From: Pseudomonadota bacterium
GTDB lineage: Bacteria > Pseudomonadota > Alphaproteobacteria > Rhizobiales > Hyphomicrobiaceae
Assembly: GCA_023423275.1 (NCBI GenBank)
Contig: JAFAFW010000025.1
Location: 1-10,438, forward strand
DNA length: 10,438 bases
Reading direction: 5' to 3'
A program made the translations under genes and the position numbers. Below, in pieces: positions 1 to 6,514 of the stretch. Numbering within the stretch: position 1 is the first letter of the stretch; the number at the start of each line of letters is the position of its first letter. Below the pieces are notes generated by a model. That model did no database searches. It saw nothing but the letters and a program-made list of their open reading frames with translations, and was not told the origin of the DNA.

Positions 1-710
1 AGGATGTCGATGTGGAACTGGTTGGTCTTGACCTTGGGGTATGCCTTCGACATCGCGGCAAAGCGCTCATCCCAGTACGGCATCGAGATCGAGATCCCGT
101 TCGATTTGGTCGCCGACGTCACCTCGCGGCGCTTGCGTGTCATGGCCAGGTCGAAGGCATAGCGCATCACACGATCGCAGCCCTTCCTGGTGAAGACGGC
201 CTGCTGAATGGCGCTTTCCAGTTCGGTGCCCTCGTACATGCGGCCGCCGATGGAGGAGTATTCGCCTTCGTTGTTCTCGCGCACGATCCAGTAGTCGATA
301 TCGCCGACTTTGCGATCCGCCAGCGGGGACTTGAGGCCTTCGAACAGGCGTACGGGACGCAGGTTGATGTACTGCTGGAAGCCGCGGCGGATCGGGATCA
401 GCAGCCCCCAGAGGGAGACGTGATCCGGAACGCCCGGATAGCCGACGGCGCCAAGATAGATCGCATCGAAATTGCGCAGCCGGTCGAGGCCGTCGGCGGG
501 CATCATGTTGCCCTTCTTCTTGAACCGTTCGCAACTCCAGTCGAAGTGCTCCCATTCGAACGCGAGTTCGAACCGGCGGGCGGCCGCCTCCAGCACGCGC
601 ATCCCCTCTGGCACCACTTCATTGCCGATCCCGTCACCCGGGATGACCGCAATTTTCATCGTGTTGGACTTGCGGTGCTTGCTCTTGCCTTTTTCTTTAT
701 CCTTGCCCAT
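1..710 (-). CDS. Tartrate/D-malate dehydrogenase-type decarboxylating dehydrogenase, 3' end cut by window edge
   Basis: Translating the minus strand gives 236 residues with no stop before the window edge; family members run about 350-360, so about two thirds is present. The protein belongs to the isocitrate/isopropylmalate dehydrogenase superfamily, whose members oxidise and decarboxylate 2-hydroxyacids with NAD(P). After a 17-residue lysine-rich leader it reads MKIAVIPGDGIGNEV, the family's N-terminal strand and loop. Further on come HVSLWGLLIPIRRGF, then INLRPVR, then VRENNEGEYSSIGG with the catalytic-type Tyr, then TSATKSNG with the catalytic-type Lys, and finally FHIDIL, whose Asp is a metal ligand in relatives. 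The HVSLWGLLIPIRRGFQQY segment is what I associate with the tartrate dehydrogenase/D-malate dehydrogenase subgroup (TtuC/DmlA type) and not with LeuB. The exact substrate is inferred. The start is uncertain: ATG at 710 gives the Lys-rich leader and ATG at 659 gives the usual family N-terminus; neither has a clear Shine-Dalgarno. Confidence 0.88.
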   Translation of the reverse strand, partial: MGKDKEKGKSKHRKSNTMKIAVIPGDGIGNEVVPEGMRVLEAAARRFELAFEWEHFDWSCERFKKKGNMMPADGLDRLRNFDAIYLGAVGYPGVPDHVSLWGLLIPIRRGFQQYINLRPVRLFEGLKSPLADRKVGDIDYWIVRENNEGEYSSIGGRMYEGTELESAIQQAVFTRKGCDRVMRYAFDLAMTRKRREVTSATKSNGISISMPYWDERFAAMSKAYPKVKTNQFHIDI

Positions 711-886
711 CCCGATCCCATCTTGACTGCCGGCAGGGGCTGTCCGCCCGGCCCTGTGTCTCTGCGCAAGCCTGTAACCCCAGGCCCTTGTCCATCTTTC
801 CATTTATCCGAGAAGCGTCCGTCCGCCAATCATCTCATAGTGACCGGAACGGCCGGGTTCAGAATTGAGGCGTACGGGCCTCGGCG

Positions 887-2041
887 CTAGGCGGCGACCT
901 CGCTGCGGGGCCGCTGACGGGTGGTTTTTCTCAGCAGACCACCGTAGATGGCCCGGACCTTCGCCGCCATCACCTCAGCAGTGTACCGCCTGGCGCGTCG
1001 CCGCGCCGCAGAGGCGAGACGAGCGCGCAGGGTGCTGTCTGCGCTCACGCGCGCGATCGCACCGGCGACCGCCTCGGCGTCCTCGCAAGGTACGAATTCG
1101 GCAGCGCCTTCCCAAAGCTCGCGGAAGGTCGGGATGTCCGAGAGGATAAGCGGGCAACCGGCTTCTGCCGCCTCCAGGACTCTCAGGCCGAATGGCTCAT
1201 AGCATGCGGTCGAGACGTAGGTTGGCTTCGCCGCGAGCCATTCGGCGAGATGGCCTTCACAGAGGTTGCCGAGAGCCCGGATGTTCTCGAAGGCGATCGA
1301 GCTGCCATCCGCGCCGCTGATGGGGCCGGCTGCGTAGACAGGCGTACTCACGAGCCCTGCAGCTTTGTCGAGCGCGCGCAAATTCTTACCATCGTCCCAA
1401 AGCCGGCCGGCGGTGAAGGCAAAGTCGGTCGTCGGAACCGCGTCGCCGTCCGGCAGGCCCTCGCGGGTGCTGGGACGCCGTCCGCTATGGATCACGTAAG
1501 GCAGCTTCGCGAGGCCGTATGTCTCGAACAGCACCTGCGCAAAGGCGCCGCTCGGCGCAATGACGGCGTCGGAACATGCGAGCCCGGTGCCGATGGCATT
1601 TTTATGCCAGTCCAGACTGTGATCGAACGGTTGTGCGCGGACGGATTGCCACCACGTCGGGATGCAGGAGTGCCAAGCCGTAACCACCGGGGTGCTGTAG
1701 TGCGCGTCAGCAGCCAGGAGAGGGCTGTTCAGATGAACCATTCTGACGCCTTCCTCCCGGGCCATCGCGGCGACCTGCTCGGCCGCGTCGAGAACCTGTG
1801 CCGGTGAGGCCGTGTGCCAATTCCGCGGAAGATCGAGGCAGATCAGCTTCAGTCCGGGAATCCGTCTCGCTGTCGCGGCCTGCGATGCCGTCGGCTCCGG
1901 CCCGAGGACGCAGAGGGTGGTGTTGGTGTCGTAGGCCCGCAGGCCCTGCGCGAGATCCAAACCGTAATGCCAGAGGCCGGTCGTGGTCTCCGTGGTCATG
2001 AAAACACGTAAGCTGTCCAATTGCGTCAGCTCCGGCAACAT
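887..2041 (-). CDS. GT4-family (group 1) glycosyltransferase
   Basis: This 384-residue protein has the layout of a retaining GT-B glycosyltransferase of family 4, which moves a sugar from a nucleotide-sugar donor to an acceptor in the cytoplasm. The N-terminal acceptor-side domain begins LRVFMTTETTTGLWHYGLDLAQGL (residues 11-34), matching the first strand and glycine loop of the fold. The donor-side domain starts near 205 with FAFTAGRLWDDGKNL, followed by a C-terminal EPFGLRVLE (282-290), the E-x7-E motif that binds the donor nucleotide-sugar, then AGCPLILSD. There is no signal peptide or membrane helix. The ATG at 2041 has GGAGG four bases upstream, so I keep it. Donor, acceptor and product cannot be told from sequence. 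No other polysaccharide genes are nearby, so a role in a cell-surface, glycogen or trehalose pathway would be a guess. The neighbouring dehydrogenase is on the same strand 176 nt downstream, with no obvious functional link. Confidence 0.9.
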   Translation of the reverse strand: MLPELTQLDSLRVFMTTETTTGLWHYGLDLAQGLRAYDTNTTLCVLGPEPTASQAATARRIPGLKLICLDLPRNWHTASPAQVLDAAEQVAAMAREEGVRMVHLNSPLLAADAHYSTPVVTAWHSCIPTWWQSVRAQPFDHSLDWHKNAIGTGLACSDAVIAPSGAFAQVLFETYGLAKLPYVIHSGRRPSTREGLPDGDAVPTTDFAFTAGRLWDDGKNLRALDKAAGLVSTPVYAAGPISGADGSSIAFENIRALGNLCEGHLAEWLAAKPTYVSTACYEPFGLRVLEAAEAGCPLILSDIPTFRELWEGAAEFVPCEDAEAVAGAIARVSADSTLRARLASAARRRARRYTAEVMAAKVRAIYGGLLRKTTRQRPRSEVAA

Positions 2042-2244
2042 GCAACCTCCAGCTTTACCAAAGAGCGGAAGGCGACGTTCCGATGCCGCAGACGTTGCAT
2101 CCCTTGGCGCTCAGCAAATTGACTTGCGGACATATCTCCGGAGCAAAACCCTCTTTTATCTTGCTGCCGAGCCGTGAAGGGGCGAATGGATATGACCGGC
2201 TACGCAGTTCTCGAAGGCGACGACCACGGTGACATGTGCGTCGC

Positions 2245-2270
2245 CTGACATAAAAACGCCGTTTTATCAG
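2245..2270. repeat. AT-rich inverted repeat between the glycosyltransferase and the unknown gene
   Basis: CTGA plus TAAAA on the left can pair with TTTTA plus TCAG on the right, with a two-base bulge (CA at 2249-2250) and a six-base loop. Within it, AAAACG-C-CGTTTT (2253-2265) is a perfect odd-length palindrome. It lies about 38 nt past the stop codon of the leftward gene ending at 2308, so it could end that transcript. The stem has little GC, so it would be a weak terminator; it could equally be a protein-binding palindrome. Confidence 0.25.
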
Positions 2271-2307
2271 CTTGGTTCCCGCATTAGGCTACGCTCATGG
2301 TTTAACT

Positions 2308-2916
2308 TCAGCTTAACGTTGATTTGTCGAGCTGGAATGACGTGCCATGCAGTTTGTCGGGGCTGAAGGGCGTCAGGCCTGCTCCGTGGAGAAATCGTGC
2401 TTCGGGATTGGCCTTCCGGACCCGGCGCGCCAAGGTGAAGACCAAGCCACGGAAGGTGGCAGCGCGATATTCCCATAGCCCGAGGCGATGGCGTTCGCCC
2501 ACGCTCCATCCGAACCAGTGGTGGTCCGCAATCCAATGGCTGCGGCCTGACGTTTCCACGAGGAGACAGGACGCGCCCACGCTCGTTCCGCGCGGGGGTG
2601 GATGAAGATGCAGGCGGGCGACGTCGCCCACTGCCAGATGCCCCGTCTTCTTCCCGATGCGCCAGTGCAGGATACCGCCATTGAGCCAATAGACACGTGT
2701 CGCGCGGAATAATCCCGGGCGAAAGACGTGGCTGTATTGACCGATGTGACCGAGCTGCACCATGGGCGAGTGTCGTTTGCGGATTCGGATGGTCGGAAAG
2801 TGTACCAGATCAGCCGAGATGCCGAGCCGATCGCTTGCGATGACCGGGGCGGACCGTTGCAGAGTGCCTTCCCGGATTGATCCGAAGAGGTGTCCCGCAG
2901 TTGCGCCTGCGTCCAT
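2308..2916 (-). CDS. Conserved-looking protein of unknown function, possibly PH-like
   Basis: I do not recognise a named family. Among the overlapping minus-strand frames, this one has the most protein-like sequence. From about residue 65 it reads RPGLFRATRVYWLNGG, ILHWRIGKKTGHLAVGDVARLHLH and then GASCLLVETSGRSHWIADHHW, an alternation of short beta-strand-like stretches with Trp/His/Arg. It ends in one amphipathic helix (EYRAATFRGLVFTLARRVRKANP). This resembles unnamed proteobacterial proteins of about 130-220 residues that look like a small pleckstrin-homology-type barrel capped by a helix; that comparison is from memory and is inference. There is no signal peptide or transmembrane helix. 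The start is uncertain: ATG 2916 gives 202 residues and ATG 2763 gives 151, and neither has a good ribosome site. The first 50 residues have no evident structure, so the shorter form is quite possible. It is divergent from nuoA. Confidence 0.6.
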   Translation of the reverse strand: MDAGATAGHLFGSIREGTLQRSAPVIASDRLGISADLVHFPTIRIRKRHSPMVQLGHIGQYSHVFRPGLFRATRVYWLNGGILHWRIGKKTGHLAVGDVARLHLHPPPRGTSVGASCLLVETSGRSHWIADHHWFGWSVGERHRLGLWEYRAATFRGLVFTLARRVRKANPEARFLHGAGLTPFSPDKLHGTSFQLDKSTLS

Positions 2917-2922
2917 CGGCGC

Positions 2923-2952
2923 GTGAAATCCAAGGCCGAGCCAGGCTAGAAT
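2923..2952 (+). promoter_or_regulatory. Candidate promoter for the nuo operon
   Basis: GTGAAA (2923-2928, four of six matches to TTGACA) and TAGAAT (2947-2952, five of six to TATAAT) are separated by 18 nt. They lie 93 nt upstream of the nuoA ATG, in the only sizeable gap before this long rightward gene series. The position is right for an operon promoter, but the -35 is weak and no transcription start is known. The elements sit just outside the longest 5' end of the leftward unknown gene. Confidence 0.3.
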
Positions 2953-3044
2953 CGTTTCGCTTATGGTTGCGTGTCCGTCGCACCTGCGTTACGAGCGTGC
3001 TCGGGCGCTTCGCCAGAATGGTTCTAACCAGGACTCTCGATTTC

Positions 3045-3410
3045 ATGAGCCCGCTATTGCTGGACTATCTGCCGCTCGCGGTGTTCATCGGCGTTGCGCT
3101 GCTTATCGGCGGTGCCTTGATGATTGCCCCGTTCATCGTTGCGGTGCGCAATCCCGACCCCGAGAAGGTTTCTGCTTACGAGTGCGGCTTCAACGCCTTC
3201 GATGACGCGCGCATGAAATTCGACGTGCGCTTCTATCTGGTCTCGATCCTGTTCATTATCTTCGATCTTGAGGTGGCCTTCCTGTTCCCGTGGGCTGTGG
3301 CTTTCGGCGACATCGGCGCCTTCGGCTTCTGGTCGATGGTGGCTTTCCTCGGCGTCCTCACGATCGGCTTCATCTATGAGTGGAAGAAGGGAGCCCTGGA
3401 ATGGGATTGA
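3045..3410 (+). CDS. nuoA: NADH-quinone oxidoreductase subunit A
   Basis: NuoA (ND3 homologue) is a three-helix subunit of the complex I membrane arm, sitting beside NuoH and the quinone-binding NuoB/NuoD. The product is 121 residues, the normal length, with helices at about 8-33, 62-86 and 92-112. The long loop after helix 1 carries SAYECGF; its Cys47 corresponds to the ND3 cysteine used as a marker of the active/deactive transition in mitochondrial complex I. Helix 2 contains the conserved acidic pair Asp74 and Glu76 (FDLEVAFLF). The C-terminus IYEWKKGALEWD is typical of alphaproteobacteria. I chose ATG 3045 (MSPLLLDYLP) because upstream extension adds Arg-rich, non-family sequence; AGGA lies 11 nt before it. 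An in-frame ATG at 3018 is the alternative. This is the first gene of the nuo operon, and its 3' end overlaps nuoB by 10 nt. Confidence 0.96.
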   Translation: MSPLLLDYLPLAVFIGVALLIGGALMIAPFIVAVRNPDPEKVSAYECGFNAFDDARMKFDVRFYLVSILFIIFDLEVAFLFPWAVAFGDIGAFGFWSMVAFLGVLTIGFIYEWKKGALEWD

Positions 3411-3973
3411 TCCTTCCCCCGACCCCGGTGTTCGAGAAGGTGCGCGAGGGTACTGCGGCGGCCGGTGCCCCGAATCCGCCGGATGCGTTCTTCGACCAGA
3501 TTTCCGATGAGTTGGCGGACAAGGGGTTCATCGTCACCGCAACCGATGATCTCATCAATTGGGCCCGCACCGGCTCGCTGATGTGGATGACATTCGGGCT
3601 TGCCTGCTGCGCCGTGGAGATGATGCAGGTCTCGATGCCGCGTTGGGACGTGGAGCGCTTCGGCTTCGCGCCGCGCGCCAGCCCACGTCAGTCTGACGTC
3701 ATGATCGTCGCCGGCACGCTGACCAACAAGATGGCCCCGGCGCTGCGCAAGGTCTACGACCAGATGCCGGAGCCGCGCTACGTCATCTCGATGGGGAGCT
3801 GTGCGAACGGCGGTGGCTACTATCACTATTCATACGCGGTGGTCCGCGGCTGCGATCGCATCGTGCCGGTCGATGTCTACGTTCCGGGGTGTCCGCCAAC
3901 GGCTGAAGCGCTGCTGTACGGCGTGATGCTGCTGCAGCGGAAGATCCGGCGCACGGGCACGATCGAGCGCTGA
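3401..3973 (+). CDS. nuoB: NADH-quinone oxidoreductase subunit B (cluster N2)
   Basis: NuoB (PSST/NDUFS7 homologue) holds the [4Fe-4S] cluster N2, the last electron carrier before ubiquinone, at the junction of the peripheral and membrane arms. The four ligands are visible: the tandem Cys69-Cys70 in GLACCAVEMM, Cys134 in GSCANGGGYYHYSY and Cys164 in VPGCPPTAEAL. The protein is 190 residues with a short proline-containing N-terminal tail. The frame is open further upstream to 3380, but I start at ATG 3401 (MGLILPPTP) because AAGGGAG lies about seven bases before it and this matches the family's usual N-terminus. This start overlaps the last codons of nuoA by 10 nt, suggesting translational coupling. 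nuoC follows after 39 nt. Confidence 0.97.
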   Translation: MGLILPPTPVFEKVREGTAAAGAPNPPDAFFDQISDELADKGFIVTATDDLINWARTGSLMWMTFGLACCAVEMMQVSMPRWDVERFGFAPRASPRQSDVMIVAGTLTNKMAPALRKVYDQMPEPRYVISMGSCANGGGYYHYSYAVVRGCDRIVPVDVYVPGCPPTAEALLYGVMLLQRKIRRTGTIER

Positions 3974-4012
3974 GGACCGGGCGGCGGGGCCGCATGGGGA
4001 GAGTGGAGCACA

Positions 4013-4645
4013 ATGGCGGCTGAGAACGAATCGCTGCGTGAGCTCGGCGAATATCTGGAGGCCAAGCTCGGTGGGACCTTGGTCCGCTGGCACGTGCGGT
4101 TCAGCGAGCTGACGCTGAATGTCAACGCGGCCCAAATCGTCAATGTTCTCAAGCTGCTGCGTGACGATGGACGTTGCCGGTTCGAAATTCTGATCGACAT
4201 CTGTGGGGTGGATTGGCCGGCTCGCGAGAAGCGGTTCGATGTGGTCTACCATCTGCTGTCGCCGCGTCTCGGACAGCGTATACGCGTCAAGATCGAGACC
4301 GACGAGGAAACGGCCGTCGCCAGCGCCGTCGATGTCTTCCCGGCGGCCAACTGGTACGAGCGCGAAGCCTACGACATGTACGGCATTCTGTTCTCGGGAC
4401 ATCCGGATCTGCGCCGCCTGCTCACTGACTACGGCTTCCGGGGCTTCCCGCTGCGCAAGGACTTCCCGCTGACCGGTTATGTCGAAGTTCGTTACGACGA
4501 TACGCAGAAGCGGGTGGTCTACGAGCCCGTGAAGCTGACGCAGGAATTCCGCAAGTTCGATTTCGAGAGCCCCTGGGAAACGGGAGACCGGGTGCTGCCC
4601 GGGGATGAGAAGGCCGCAGCTGCACCGCCGCCGGCGAAGAATTGA
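4013..4645 (+). CDS. nuoC: NADH-quinone oxidoreductase subunit C
   Basis: NuoC (30-kDa/NDUFS3 homologue) carries no cofactor; it packs against NuoD and NuoB in the connecting part of complex I. The product is 210 residues. The family signature falls at about 119-165: NWYEREAYDMYGILF, GHPDLRRLLTDYGF and then FPLRKDFPLTGYVEVRYD. The segment LIDICGVDWP (about 60-69) is also typical. The C-terminus ends in an Ala/Pro-rich stretch (KAAAAPPPAKN) that is probably disordered. NuoC is a separate gene here, unlike the NuoCD fusion of E. coli. ATG 4013 is preceded by TGGAG at a short distance of four bases; a purine-rich GGGGAGAG lies further upstream. nuoD begins 17 nt after the stop, consistent with one transcript. 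Confidence 0.96.
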   Translation: MAAENESLRELGEYLEAKLGGTLVRWHVRFSELTLNVNAAQIVNVLKLLRDDGRCRFEILIDICGVDWPAREKRFDVVYHLLSPRLGQRIRVKIETDEETAVASAVDVFPAANWYEREAYDMYGILFSGHPDLRRLLTDYGFRGFPLRKDFPLTGYVEVRYDDTQKRVVYEPVKLTQEFRKFDFESPWETGDRVLPGDEKAAAAPPPAKN

Positions 4646-4662
4646 CAAGGTAGAGGCCGTCG

Positions 4663-5853
4663 ATGGCTGAGACAGACATCCGCCCGTTCACAATCAACTT
4701 CGGTCCGCAGCATCCAGCGGCGCACGGCGTGTTGCGCCTTGTCCTGGAACTCGACGGTGAGATCGTCGAACGCGTCGATCCGCATATCGGGCTGCTGCAT
4801 CGCGGCACCGAGAAGTTGTTGGAAACGCGCACCTATCTGCAGGACATCGGCTACTTCGACCGGCTCGATTACGTCGCGCCGATGAACCAGGAGCACGCCT
4901 TCTGCCTCGCGGTGGAGCGTCTGCTCGGGCTCGAAGTGCCGCGCCGTGGACAGCTCATCCGCGTGCTCTATTCCGAGATCGGGCGTCTGCTGTCGCATCT
5001 GCTCAACGTGACGACGCAGGCCATGGACGTCGGCGCGCTCACCCCGCCGCTGTGGGGCTTCGAAGAACGCGAGAAGCTGATGGTGTTCTACGAGCGCGCC
5101 TCGGGGAGCCGCATGCACGCCAAGTACTTCCGCTTCGGCGGCGTACATCAGGACCTGCCGACCGAGCTGATCGAGGATATCGCCAAGTTCTGCGAGACCC
5201 ACCCGAAGGTGCTCGACGACATCCACAACCTCGTCATCGAGAACCGCATCTTCAAGCAACGCAACGTCGATATCGGTGTCGTGTCGCTCGACGAGTGCAT
5301 GGAGTGGGGCTTCACCGGCGTGATGCTGCGCGGTTCCGGCGCGGTGTGGGATCTGCGGAAAGCTGAACCCTACGAGTGCTACTCGGAGATGGATTTCGAC
5401 ATTCCCGTCGGCAAGAACGGCGACAACTACGACCGCGCCGTGATCCGCATGGAGGAGATGCGCCAGTCGGTGCGCATCATGAAGCAATGCTGCGAAAAGC
5501 TGCTGTCCGCCGATGGGCAGGGGCCGCACGTTGCCAAGGACAAGAAGGTCGTGCCGCCGAGGCGCGGACAGATGAAGCGCTCGATGGAGGCGCTGATCCA
5601 CCACTTCAAGCTCTACACCGAGGGCGTTCACGTGCCGGAAGGCGAGGTGTATGCCGCGGTGGAAGCGCCGAAGGGCGAGTTCGGTGTCTATCTGGTCGCG
5701 GACGGCTCCAACAAGCCCTACCGCTGCAAGATCCGCGCGCCCGGCTTCCCGCATCTGGCTGCCATGGACTTCATCAATCGGGGCTACATGCTGGCCGACG
5801 TATCGGCGATCCTCGGGTCGCTGGACATCGTGTTCGGTGAGATCGACCGCTGA
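4663..5853 (+). CDS. nuoD: NADH-quinone oxidoreductase subunit D (quinone site)
   Basis: NuoD (49-kDa/NDUFS2 homologue) forms most of the ubiquinone-reducing cavity with NuoB and descends from the large subunit of [NiFe] hydrogenases. The protein is 396 residues, normal for the family. The N-terminal loop NFGPQHPAAHGVLRL gives His21, and GYFDRLDYVAPMNQEH gives Tyr70. Their spacing of 49 equals that of the quinone-headgroup His and Tyr known from Thermus Nqo4, so I take these as the headgroup contacts. HIGLLHRGTEKL, the long central helices and the C-terminal FGEIDR end are all family-typical, and the hydrogenase metal cysteines are absent, as expected. ATG 4663 has TAGAGG six bases upstream. 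A non-nuo membrane protein gene, rather than nuoE, follows 18 nt later. Confidence 0.97.
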   Translation: MAETDIRPFTINFGPQHPAAHGVLRLVLELDGEIVERVDPHIGLLHRGTEKLLETRTYLQDIGYFDRLDYVAPMNQEHAFCLAVERLLGLEVPRRGQLIRVLYSEIGRLLSHLLNVTTQAMDVGALTPPLWGFEEREKLMVFYERASGSRMHAKYFRFGGVHQDLPTELIEDIAKFCETHPKVLDDIHNLVIENRIFKQRNVDIGVVSLDECMEWGFTGVMLRGSGAVWDLRKAEPYECYSEMDFDIPVGKNGDNYDRAVIRMEEMRQSVRIMKQCCEKLLSADGQGPHVAKDKKVVPPRRGQMKRSMEALIHHFKLYTEGVHVPEGEVYAAVEAPKGEFGVYLVADGSNKPYRCKIRAPGFPHLAAMDFINRGYMLADVSAILGSLDIVFGEIDR

Positions 5854-5871
5854 CAGGCCGGAGGTCCGGAC

Positions 5872-6294
5872 GTGACGCAGCGCAAGGACGATCGGTTGAG
5901 CCGAATCGTCTTCTGGCTGGCGGTCACGACCGGTATCGTGCTGTGCCTGATTGGGGTGCGGTTTCTCGTCGATCCTCGGTCCGCCGCGTTTTTCTTTGGA
6001 ATTCACAAGCAAAACCCGGGGTTCTCTCCGCATGCGGCCATCGGTCTGCGGGATATCTGGCTGGGGCTGCTGCTGGTCATCTTTGCATTTCTGCGGGACT
6101 GGCGTGCGGTCACGATATGGCTCGCGCTCGCGACTTTGGTGTGCTTCTCCGATGCGCTGATCGCCCTCGGGTCCAGCGGTCGCGCGGCATCGGTCGCATT
6201 TCACGCTGTTTCCGGTGTTTTTTGCGCTGCGGTGGCGTGGATCGCCTGGTCGCTTGCCCGAGTGGATGGTCACGTCGGGCCGCCGGGGAGCTGA
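5872..6294 (+). CDS. Small four-helix membrane protein, DUF4267-like, within the nuo operon
   Basis: The product is 140 residues and is predicted to span the membrane four times, at about 11-33, 57-74, 78-99 and 106-129, with short charged ends. Motifs that recall the DUF4267 group are IGVRFLVDP (27-35) after helix 1, GLRDIWLGL (58-66) opening helix 2, FSDALIALGS in helix 3, and a His at 111 opening helix 4. The family assignment is from memory and the function of that family is unknown. The start is GTG at 5872, chosen because a strong CGGAGGT sits about seven bases before it and no better in-frame ATG exists before helix 1. It is not one of the 14 standard complex I subunits, yet it lies 18 nt after nuoD on the same strand, so it is almost certainly co-transcribed. 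A role in complex I assembly or membrane-arm stability is only a guess from position. Confidence 0.8.
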   Translation: MTQRKDDRLSRIVFWLAVTTGIVLCLIGVRFLVDPRSAAFFFGIHKQNPGFSPHAAIGLRDIWLGLLLVIFAFLRDWRAVTIWLALATLVCFSDALIALGSSGRAASVAFHAVSGVFCAAVAWIAWSLARVDGHVGPPGS

Positions 6295-6430
6295 CGGCCG
6301 GATGTGGCAGACTTTCCTGAGGGTGCAGCATTTCGTCAAAGAGTTCTAAGTTGGCTTGCGGCGCGGACTTCGCTGCTGCATAAGTGCGTCGATTACGGGT
6401 GGGGGACCGTCGCGTCGTACGGAACGCCGG

Positions 6431-6451
6431 ATGCTGTGAGCAGCATGCTGC
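6431..6451 (+). repeat. Hairpin and overlapping 12-bp palindrome in the gap before nuoE
   Basis: The 220-nt gap between the membrane-protein stop (6294) and nuoE (6515) is the only long gap inside the operon, and I see no convincing gene in it. It contains ATGCTG-TGAG-CAGCAT (a six-pair stem with a four-base loop, 6431-6446) overlapping the perfect palindrome GCAGCATGCTGC (6440-6451), so two alternative folds compete for the same CAGCAT. No U-run follows, so it is not a classical terminator. It may be an RNA-processing or regulatory structure, or chance in GC-rich DNA. Confidence 0.3.
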
Positions 6452-6514
6452 AGCGCCCGCGCAGGTCCGCAGTGCAAGCTTCGATCCGCCAGACATTGTT
6501 GGAACCGATCACTC

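Noticed and set aside
12..890. 292-codon plus-strand open frame at the left edge
   Set aside because: It is antisense to the dehydrogenase, whose minus-strand reading has clear family motifs.
2917..2990. Reading SETILAWLGLGFHAP upstream of the unknown gene, resembling the end of an ABC permease
   Set aside because: The likeness is a few residues in a hydrophobic stretch with no start codon and no further permease sequence, so chance is the simpler explanation.
3019..3044. GGTTCTAACC resembling a tRNA T-arm
   Set aside because: No matching acceptor stem, anticodon arm or D-arm could be placed around it.
4519..6339. 606-codon minus-strand open frame opposite nuoC/nuoD and the membrane protein gene
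   Set aside because: It is antisense to well-supported nuoD and parts of its neighbours. Its His/Arg/Asp/Val-rich composition is typical of the antisense frame of GC-rich genes, and no family motifs are seen.
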